Of a stretch of DNA of 64,000 bases, positions 35,722-42,059 are shown piece after piece (the first letter of the stretch is position 1; each line of letters opens with the position of its first letter). The translations under genes and the position numbers were made by a program. Source of the DNA: Parasulfuritortus sp049322515 (GTDB lineage Bacteria; Pseudomonadota; Gammaproteobacteria; Burkholderiales; Thiobacillaceae); contig JBMOQW010000033.1 in NCBI GenBank assembly GCA_049322515.1, positions 124,001 through 188,000 of the forward strand, given 5' to 3'. The notes under the pieces were generated by a model. The model saw only the letters and a program-made list of their open reading frames with translations. It was not told where the DNA came from and searched no databases.

Positions 35722-36395
35722 GCGCGCGCCAGTTCCGCCAGCACGTCCTGCGAAGCCTTCACCTTGTCACCCAGGGCGACACGCGGCGTGGCGCTCAGGG
35801 GCAGGTAGACGTCGACGCGGGAACCGAAGCGGATGAAGCCGAAGCGCTGGCCGCGCACCAGTTTCGCGCCCGGCACCACGTAGCAGAGGATACGCCGTGC
35901 CACCAGGCCGGCGATCTGCACGCAGGTGACGTCCTGGCCATCGGCGGTGCGGATGTGCAGGGCGTTGCGTTCATTCTCGGTGGAGGCCTTGTCGAAATCG
36001 GCGTTGATGAACTTGCCCGGGGCATACCAGGCGCCCAGCACCTCGCCATCGACCGGCGCGCGGTTGGAATGGACGTTGAACACGTTCATGAACACGCTGA
36101 TCTTGAGCGCCTCGCGCTTCAGCCAGGGGTCCTCGGCTTTCTCGACCACGATGACTCGGCCGTCGGCCGGCACCAACACCAGGTTGTCGCCGATGGGCAC
36201 CCGACGCGCCGGATCGCGGAAGAATTGCAGGACGAACAGGAACACGATCCAGCCCAGGGTCGTGGTCACCGGACCGGAATAGAAAGTGGCCAGCAACGCC
36301 AGTACGAGTGCGCCGGCCAGGAACGGCCAGCCCTCACGGGCGATGATGGGATGTGGCCAAGCGGCCTTGGCGGGAGGGCAGACGCCGATGCACAT
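35718..36395 (-). CDS. psd: Phosphatidylserine decarboxylase (short proenzyme type)
   Basis: Converts phosphatidylserine to phosphatidylethanolamine. The 225-residue proenzyme has PHPIIAREGWPF and one or two N-terminal hydrophobic segments, FFRDPAR, PADGRV, FMNVFNVHSNR and the self-cleavage site in RFGSRVDVYLP, where the serine becomes the pyruvoyl group. ATG at 36395 is the only plausible start. It is immediately preceded by pyrimidine-rich GTTTCCC repeats, so no Shine-Dalgarno sequence is available. The first 12 residues (MCIGVCPPAKAA) are not family-typical. Confidence 0.93.
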   Translation of the reverse strand: MCIGVCPPAKAAWPHPIIAREGWPFLAGALVLALLATFYSGPVTTTLGWIVFLFVLQFFRDPARRVPIGDNLVLVPADGRVIVVEKAEDPWLKREALKISVFMNVFNVHSNRAPVDGEVLGAWYAPGKFINADFDKASTENERNALHIRTADGQDVTCVQIAGLVARRILCYVVPGAKLVRGQRFGFIRFGSRVDVYLPLSATPRVALGDKVKASQDVLAELARA

Positions 36396-36399
36396 GGTT

Positions 36400-36494
36400 G
36401 GGAAACGGGAAACGGGAAACGGGAAACGGGAAACGGGAAACGGGAAAAGTGGGGCGCCTATCGACGTTTCCCATTTCCCGTTTCTCTTTTCCCC
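36400..36494. repeat. Heptamer inverted-array element A (ilvC-psd gap)
   Basis: Plus strand: six perfect GGGAAAC units plus GGGAAAA (36400-36448), a 17-base spacer, then GTTTCCC, ATTTCCC, GTTTCTC and TTTTCCC (36466-36493). The arms can pair over about four heptamers. The element starts about 5 bases after the ilvC stop and ends 4 bases before the psd ATG. Confidence 0.9.
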
Positions 36495-36498
36495 GTCA

Positions 36499-37515
36499 TC
36501 AGTTCTTGGACTTGTCGACCAGGGCGTTGGCCTTGATCCACGGCATCATCGCGCGCAGCTTCTCGCCCACGACTTCGATCGGATGCTCGGCATTCAGGCG
36601 GCGGCGGGCAGTCATCTCGGGGTAGTTGGAGCGACCTTCGAGGATGAAGCGCTTGGCGTAGTTGCCGTTGCGGATGTTCTCCAGGGCTTCGCGCATGGCA
36701 TAGCGCGATTCCTCGTTGATGACGCGCTGGCCGGTGACGTACTCGCCGTACTCCGCGTTGTTGGAGATGGAGTAGTTCATGTTGGCGATGCCGCCCTCGT
36801 ACATCAGGTCGACGATCAGCTTCAGCTCGTGCAGGCATTCGAAGTAAGCCATCTCGGGCGCATAGCCGGCTTCGGTCAGGGTCTCGAAGCCCATCTTGAC
36901 CAGCTCGACGGCGCCGCCGCACAGCACCGCCTGTTCGCCGAACAGGTCGGTCTCGGTCTCGTCCTTGAAGGTGGTTTCGATGATGCCGGTGCGGCCGCCA
37001 CCGATCGCGGAGGCATAGGACAGGGCGATGTTCTTGGCCTTGCCGGACGCGTCCTGGTAGACCGCGATCAGGTCGGGGATGCCACCGCCCTTGACGTATT
37101 CGGAGCGTACGGTGTGGCCCGGGGCCTTGGGCGCGATCATGATCACGTCCAGGTCGGCACGCGGCACGATCTGGTTGTAGTGGATCGAGAAGCCGTGCGC
37201 GAAAGCCAGCGCAGCGCCCTTCTTGATGTTCGGCTCGATGTCGCGCTTGTACGACTCAGGCTGCATTTCGTCGGGGATCAGGATCATGACGACATCGGCT
37301 TCCTTGACCGCGTCGGCGACTTCCTTGACGGTCAGGCCGGCCTTCTTGGCCTTGTCCCAGGAGGCGCCGCCCTTGCGCAGGGCGACCGTGACCTTGACGC
37401 CGGAATCCTTCAGGTTGTTGGCGTGGGCATGGCCTTGGGAGCCGTAACCGACGATGGTGACCTTCTTCTTCTTGATCAGGGAGAGGTCGCAATCTTTGTC
37501 GTAATAGACTTGCAT
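36499..37515 (-). CDS. ilvC: Ketol-acid reductoisomerase
   Basis: Second common enzyme of valine and isoleucine synthesis; isomerises and reduces acetohydroxyacids with NADPH. The 338-residue class I enzyme has the nucleotide loop GYGSQGHAHANNLKDSG (about 24-40), DEMQPESY and the C-terminal knotted domain with metal ligands in DLFGEQAVLCGG (Asp and Glu) and ECLHELKLIVD. Starts MQVYYDKDCDLSLIK at 37515. It is in the ilvIHC order, separated from ilvH by repeat element B. Confidence 0.97.
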   Translation of the reverse strand: MQVYYDKDCDLSLIKKKKVTIVGYGSQGHAHANNLKDSGVKVTVALRKGGASWDKAKKAGLTVKEVADAVKEADVVMILIPDEMQPESYKRDIEPNIKKGAALAFAHGFSIHYNQIVPRADLDVIMIAPKAPGHTVRSEYVKGGGIPDLIAVYQDASGKAKNIALSYASAIGGGRTGIIETTFKDETETDLFGEQAVLCGGAVELVKMGFETLTEAGYAPEMAYFECLHELKLIVDLMYEGGIANMNYSISNNAEYGEYVTGQRVINEESRYAMREALENIRNGNYAKRFILEGRSNYPEMTARRRLNAEHPIEVVGEKLRAMMPWIKANALVDKSKN

Positions 37516-37535
37516 GGTGATTCCTTTCTAAGTTC

Positions 37536-37617
37536 GGAAAATGGGAAACGGGAAAAGGGAAACGTAAAATCAGGGCGCGGGGTGATCGCGTTTCCCGTTT
37601 CTCGTTTCCCTTTTCCC
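37536..37617. repeat. Heptamer inverted-array element B (ilvH-ilvC gap)
   Basis: GGAAAAT, GGGAAAC, GGGAAAA, GGGAAAC (37536-37563), a 26-base spacer, then GTTTCCC, GTTTCTC, GTTTCCC, TTTTCCC (37590-37617). It begins 5 bases past the ilvH stop (37623). Same organisation and orientation as element A, with a shorter left arm. Confidence 0.9.
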
Positions 37618-37622
37618 TGAGT

Positions 37623-38114
37623 TCAAATCTTCAACACCCGATCACCACGACCGATGCCGGAGGCGCCGGTGCGCACGGTTTCCAGGATCGCGGCCGGGTC
37701 GAGTGCTTCGAGGAAGGCGTCGTTCTTGGCGATGGTGCCGGTCAGTTCGATGGTGTAGGTCTTGTCGGCGACGTCGATGATGCGACCACGGAAGATGTCG
37801 GTCATCCGCTTCATTTCCTCGCGGTAATCGGGCGTGGCCCTGACCTTGACCAACATCAGCTCGCGCTCGATGTGGTTGCCGTCGGACAGGTCCTGCACCT
37901 TGACGATGTCGACCAGTTTGTTGAGCTGCTTGGTGATCTGCTCGATGACTTCGTCGGAGCCCCGGGTCACGATGGTCATGCGCGACAGGCTGGCATCCTC
38001 GGTGGGCGCCACGTTGAGCGACTCGATGTTGTAGCCGCGGGCGGAGAACAGCCCGGCGACGCGCGACAGCGCGCCTGCCTCGTTCTCCATCATGAGCGAA
38101 ATGATGTGTCTCAT
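37623..38114 (-). CDS. ilvH: Acetolactate synthase small (regulatory) subunit
   Basis: Binds valine and activates IlvI. The 163-residue product has an N-terminal ACT domain (MRHIISLMMENEAGALSRVAG, SARGYNIESL) and the C-terminal ACT-like domain (IVDVADKTYTIELTG-type strand, here IIDVADKTYTIELTG). ATG at 38114 follows GAGGTG, but that site lies inside one arm of a 17-base inverted repeat spanning the ilvI-ilvH gap. Confidence 0.96.
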   Translation of the reverse strand: MRHIISLMMENEAGALSRVAGLFSARGYNIESLNVAPTEDASLSRMTIVTRGSDEVIEQITKQLNKLVDIVKVQDLSDGNHIERELMLVKVRATPDYREEMKRMTDIFRGRIIDVADKTYTIELTGTIAKNDAFLEALDPAAILETVRTGASGIGRGDRVLKI

Positions 38115-38256
38115 AAACACCTCGAAAAACCGTCGCGAGCGGGCCGAGTGCAAGGAGCCGCGCAGGGAGCGACGAGGCATATCAAATCGATAGACGAGGA
38201 GCGGACGAGCACGCGACGCCGCAATCGGCCCGCGCAGTAGGTTTGTCGAGGTGTTT
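38115..38256. repeat. 142-base inverted-repeat element filling the ilvI-ilvH gap
   Basis: The ends 38115-38131 and 38240-38256 are inverted repeats matching at 16 of 17 positions. A second pair, GCGGGCCGA (38139-38147) and TCGGCCCGC (38225-38233), is perfect. On the transcript, CACCTC just after the ilvI stop can pair with the GAGGTG ribosome binding site of ilvH. It could be a regulatory hairpin or a small MITE-like insertion. Confidence 0.75.
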
Positions 38257-39966
38257 TCATATCAGGATCATCTCTGACAGACCCTTGCCGGCCGGGATCA
38301 TCGGGTAGACGTTCTCGCGCGGATCGGTAATGAAGTTGAGGAACACCAGCTGGTCCTTGTGCTCGGTGAACGCCTTGCGCAAGGCCGGCTCGACATCCTC
38401 GGGCTTCTCGATCCGCATGCCGACGTGGCCATAGGCCTCGGCCAGCTTGACGAAGTCGGGCAGCGAGGCGACGTAGGACTCGGAATAGCGCTCCTCGTAG
38501 AAGAACTCCTGCCATTGCCGGACCATGCCGAGATAGCCGTTGTTGAGCAGGATGATCTTGATCGGCAGCTTGTTTTCCTGGCAGGTGGACAGCTCCTGGA
38601 TGTTCATCTGGATGCTGCCCTCGCCGGTCACGCAGGCGACCATGGCGTCCGGAAAGGCCATCTGCACACCCATGGCATAGGGCAGGCCGACCCCCATGGT
38701 GCCCAGGCCGCCCGAGTTGATCCAGCGCCGGGGCCGATCGAACTTGTAGTACTGCGCGGCCCACATCTGGTGCTGGCCGACATCGGACGTGACGAAGGCG
38801 TTGCCCCCGGTCACCTCGTATAGTTTCTCGATCACGAACTGGGGCTTGATCACGGCCGCGTTGCGGTCGTACTTCAGGCAATCCTGCGAGCGCCACAGCT
38901 CGATCTGCGCCCACCAGGCCTTGAGCGCTTCCTGGTCGGGCCCGTGGCCGGCGGCCTGGGCCTGTTTGGTCATCTCGGCCAGGACCTGGGCGACATTGCC
39001 GACGATGGGCACGTCGACCTTGACGCGCTTGGAGATCGACGACGGGTCGACATCGATGTGGATGATCTTGCGGGCTTCCTTGGCGAAGTGCTTGGGGTTG
39101 CCGATCACCCGGTCGTCGAAGCGGGCGCCCACCGCGAGCAGCACATCGCAGTGCTGCATGGCCATGTTGGCCTCGATGGTGCCATGCATGCCGAGCATGC
39201 CGAGGAACAGCGGATCGGGCGAGGGATAGCCGCCCAGGCCCATCAGCGTGTTGGTGACCGGATAGCCGAGTTGGCGCGCCAGCTCGACCACCTGGCTGGC
39301 GGCATCACCGAGGATCACCCCGCCCCCGGTGTAGATCACCGGGCGCTTGGCTTCCAGGAGCATCTGCACAGCGCGCTTGATCTGGCCGGTGTGCCCCTTG
39401 GTGGTGGGGTTGTAGGAACGCATGCTGATGCTATCCGGGTAGTCGAACGCGCAGGCCAGCTGGGTGACATCCTTGGGAATGTCGACCACCACCGGGCCGG
39501 GCCGGCCGGTCGCGGCGATGTAGAACGCCTTCTTCAGGGTCTCGGCCAGTTGCCGGACATCCTTGACCAGGAAGTTGTGCTTCACGCAGGGCCGGGTAAT
39601 GCCCACCGTGTCGACTTCCTGGAAAGCGTCCATGCCGATGGCGGCGGTCGGCACCTGGCCGGTGATCACCACCAAGGGGATCGAGTCCATGTAGGCGGTG
39701 GCGATGCCGGTCACCGCGTTGGTGGCGCCGGGACCGGAGGTCACCAGGGCGACGCCGACCTTGCCGGTGGAACGTGCGTAGGCATCGGCGGCATGGACCG
39801 CGGCCTGCTCGTGGCGCACCAGGATGTGCTTGAACTTGTCCTGCTTGTAGATTTCGTCGTAGATGTTGAGCACGGCCCCGCCGGGATAGCCGAACACGTG
39901 TTCGACGCCCTCGGCCGCGAGGCAGCGGACCACGATCTCCGCGCCGGTCAATTCGGTATCAGCCAT
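38257..39966 (-). CDS. ilvI: Acetolactate synthase large (catalytic) subunit
   Basis: ThDP-dependent enzyme that forms acetolactate or acetohydroxybutyrate. The 569-residue product has the catalytic glutamate in HEQAAVHAADAYAR near residue 50, GPGATN, the FAD-binding middle and the ThDP/Mg motif GEGSIQMNIQELSTC...NNGYLG near 445-480. ATG at 39966 gives MADTELTGAEIVVRCL. It heads the ilvI-H-C unit behind a good promoter. Only about 32 bases of leader precede the ATG, so there is no ilv attenuator. Confidence 0.96.
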   Translation of the reverse strand: MADTELTGAEIVVRCLAAEGVEHVFGYPGGAVLNIYDEIYKQDKFKHILVRHEQAAVHAADAYARSTGKVGVALVTSGPGATNAVTGIATAYMDSIPLVVITGQVPTAAIGMDAFQEVDTVGITRPCVKHNFLVKDVRQLAETLKKAFYIAATGRPGPVVVDIPKDVTQLACAFDYPDSISMRSYNPTTKGHTGQIKRAVQMLLEAKRPVIYTGGGVILGDAASQVVELARQLGYPVTNTLMGLGGYPSPDPLFLGMLGMHGTIEANMAMQHCDVLLAVGARFDDRVIGNPKHFAKEARKIIHIDVDPSSISKRVKVDVPIVGNVAQVLAEMTKQAQAAGHGPDQEALKAWWAQIELWRSQDCLKYDRNAAVIKPQFVIEKLYEVTGGNAFVTSDVGQHQMWAAQYYKFDRPRRWINSGGLGTMGVGLPYAMGVQMAFPDAMVACVTGEGSIQMNIQELSTCQENKLPIKIILLNNGYLGMVRQWQEFFYEERYSESYVASLPDFVKLAEAYGHVGMRIEKPEDVEPALRKAFTEHKDQLVFLNFITDPRENVYPMIPAGKGLSEMILI

Positions 39967-40004
39967 GGATCGCGTTGTTTTCAGAATCAATTCAAAGGGA
40001 AGGA

Positions 40005-40033
40005 ACAGTAGCGTTTGCGACACCAATGGTCAA
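40005..40033 (-). promoter_or_regulatory. Sigma-70 promoter of ilvIHC
   Basis: Minus strand TTGACC (40028-40033), 17-base spacer, TACTGT (40005-40010). It lies between soeC and ilvI. Confidence 0.7.
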
Positions 40034-40042
40034 GGCGACGCC

Positions 40043-41017
40043 TCAGCCAACCACTTGGTAGTAGAGGTTCTGCGGATGGTTGGCCTGGGCGAAGAAGAAC
40101 CAGCGCTCGAACAGCAGGCCGACGTATTGCACGCCGAAGGCCAGGGCGAGCAGCACCGTAGATTCGTAGGACAAGCCGACCCAAAGCAGGAACACCGGCA
40201 CCGGGAACACCAGCACCAGGAAGATCCACTTGACCGACTTCATGAACGCCAGGGTACGGCCGTGGAAGTATTCGCGGGTGTTGTACGACCCGCCCATGAA
40301 GCCCATCGAACGCTGCTGGACCTGGGGATGGCGCACGCCGATCGCGGTCTGCACCGTGGACACCCGCTTCAGGCGGGCGTTGCGGATCAGCGAGGTGCCG
40401 CGCGTGAAGGCACCGGCCAGGGTCAACACGATGGCCCAGCCCGCATAGAACTCGACCATGCCGGGCGCCGACAGGACTGCGGCATAGACTGCGGCAAAGG
40501 TGAAGCCGGACGCGGTACCGAGCAGGAAATAATTGACCACGGTGACCGGCGAGGCCCATTCCTGGAGGAAACGCACCGCGGCATAGATCATGCCGGTGCA
40601 CAGGAACAGGACCAGGGTGGCGGCCACCCCGGCACTGCCGACCGTGAGGGCGACCTGGTCGGGCAGGCCCCAGCCCCACAGGTCGGCATCGATCTCCAGC
40701 CAATTGACCAGGCCGTAAGCGAACACCAGCGCCATGGTCAGCGGCAGGGCGATCACTTCACGCGACAGCCACGAGGTGCGCCACATGGTGGCGGCACGCC
40801 AGGCCCGTTCCGGTCGGCCCAAGTGAAACACCGAGGCGACCAGGCCGGCGACCATGAAGGCCAGGGCAAGGCCTGCACCCAGAGCATAGTAGCCGCCGGG
40901 CTGGGCCGGCAGCAGGTCGACGCTGGTGTAGACCTGGCTGGAGAACAAGGCCAGGAACAGGCCCTGGCCAGCACCGATCAGGGTGGTCAGAAGGATCACT
41001 GAAAAAGCGGGATGCAT
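40043..41017 (-). CDS. soeC: DmsC/SoeC-type membrane anchor of sulfite dehydrogenase
   Basis: A 324-residue integral membrane protein with about eight hydrophobic segments. It carries DmsC-family features such as SVFHLGRPERAWRAATMWRTSWLSREV (in part) in the second to third span region. It would anchor the molybdo-iron-sulfur dimer to the inner membrane and pass electrons to quinone. ATG at 41017 has AGGAG nine bases upstream. It is last in the soeA-B-C order. Assignment to sulfite rather than DMSO or polysulfide chemistry rests on the whole cluster. Confidence 0.82.
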   Translation of the reverse strand: MHPAFSVILLTTLIGAGQGLFLALFSSQVYTSVDLLPAQPGGYYALGAGLALAFMVAGLVASVFHLGRPERAWRAATMWRTSWLSREVIALPLTMALVFAYGLVNWLEIDADLWGWGLPDQVALTVGSAGVAATLVLFLCTGMIYAAVRFLQEWASPVTVVNYFLLGTASGFTFAAVYAAVLSAPGMVEFYAGWAIVLTLAGAFTRGTSLIRNARLKRVSTVQTAIGVRHPQVQQRSMGFMGGSYNTREYFHGRTLAFMKSVKWIFLVLVFPVPVFLLWVGLSYESTVLLALAFGVQYVGLLFERWFFFAQANHPQNLYYQVVG

Positions 41018-41039
41018 CGTTCATAACTCCTGGTGTTCT

Positions 41040-41129
41040 CCCTCCGCCTCGGGGGAGGGCCGGGGAGAAGGAAGGCCGGGGTTATTCAGACCGGATTCCC
41101 TCACCCCTGCGCCGCTCCCCAGGGAGCGG
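41040..41129. repeat. Two GC-rich hairpins between soeB and soeC
   Basis: CCCTCC/GGAGGG (41040-41059) and CCGCTCCC/GGGAGCGG (41112-41129) with a spacer. The style is that of common intergenic REP-like repeats in beta- and gammaproteobacteria. There is no T-run, so it is likely a message-stability or processing element. Confidence 0.6.
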
Positions 41130-41139
41130 GGCGTCACGG

Positions 41140-41865
41140 TTACATGAGCCAGTCGTCCAGCGTGATGTCCTTGCTGGTGTCGTGGCGGATGTCTTCCTTC
41201 TTGAGCGGGTTGTCGGCGCGCACCAGTTCGTCCTCGCGGATGTTCATCTGGGTGCGCCGGCGCGGCAAATAGTGGTTGGCCGGCTTGGTGCCCCACTCGG
41301 GCATCAGCTGGTAGCCGCCGTTGGCCATGATCGCCTTCGACACTTCCGAGTTGGGATCGTGGATGTCCCCGTACAGGCGCGCGCTGGTCGGACAGGAAAT
41401 CACGCAGGCTGGCTTGCGGCGGTCTTCCGGGATGCTCTGGTCGTAGATGCGGTCGACGCACAGGGTGCACTTCTTCATCACCTTCTGCTGTTCGTCCAGC
41501 TCGCGGGCACCGTAGGGGCAGGCCCAGGAGCAATACTTGCAGCCGATGCACTTGTCGTAGTCGACCAGGACGATGCCGTCTTCCTTGCGTTTGAAGGACG
41601 CGCCGGTCGGACATACCGGCACGCAGGGGGGGTCTTCGCAATGCAGGCAGGACTTCGGGAAATGGACGGTTTCCGTGCACGGAAATTCGCCCACCTCGTA
41701 GGTCTGCACCCGGTTGAAGAAGGTGCCGGTCGGGTTGGCCTGGTAGGGGTTGTCGTCGAACAGCGGACCGGCCTGCCCGGAAGTGTTCCACTGCTTGCAC
41801 GAAGTCACGCAGGCGTGACAGCCGACGCAGACGTTGAGGTCGATGACCAAGGCGAGCTGGGTCAT
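41140..41865 (-). CDS. soeB: Four-cluster ferredoxin subunit of sulfite dehydrogenase
   Basis: A 241-residue electron-transfer subunit with four cysteine groups for [4Fe-4S] clusters: CVGCHACVTSC (12-22), CLHCEDPPCVPVC (about 73-85), CIGCKYCSWAC (about 106-116) and CTLCVDRI with a later CVISCP. It links the molybdenum subunit to the membrane anchor. No export signal, so it is cytoplasmic like SoeB. Element C lies upstream. Confidence 0.88.
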   Translation of the reverse strand: MTQLALVIDLNVCVGCHACVTSCKQWNTSGQAGPLFDDNPYQANPTGTFFNRVQTYEVGEFPCTETVHFPKSCLHCEDPPCVPVCPTGASFKRKEDGIVLVDYDKCIGCKYCSWACPYGARELDEQQKVMKKCTLCVDRIYDQSIPEDRRKPACVISCPTSARLYGDIHDPNSEVSKAIMANGGYQLMPEWGTKPANHYLPRRRTQMNIREDELVRADNPLKKEDIRHDTSKDITLDDWLM

Positions 41866-41920
41866 AGCGAGCCTTTCAAAAGAGCGCAGCCGAGTTGGGT
41901 CATTCTGGATTCCTCTTTGC

Positions 41921-42059
41921 GGGAAACGAGAAACGGGAAACGGGAAACGGGAAACGAGAAACGGGAAACGGGAAACGCACGCACGCCCGGCTCGTTGTCC
42001 TTACGTTTCCCCTTTCCCATTTCCCATGTCCCTCTACTCATTTCCCATTACCCGCTTTC
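41921..42059. repeat. Heptamer inverted-array element C (soeA-soeB gap)
   Basis: Eight heptamers (GGGAAAC with two GAGAAAC; 41921-41976), a 28-base spacer, then GTTTCCC, CTTTCCC, ATTTCCC, ATGTCCC and further degenerate units (42005 to about 42059). The right arm runs into soeA, supplying its last codons and stop. Confidence 0.88.

Noticed and set aside
36400..36494. Heptamer arrays as a CRISPR or a coding repeat (ETGNGKR in one frame)
   Set aside because: Units are 7 bases with no spacers between them, and the open frame is just the array in translation, running into psd or ilvC antisense.
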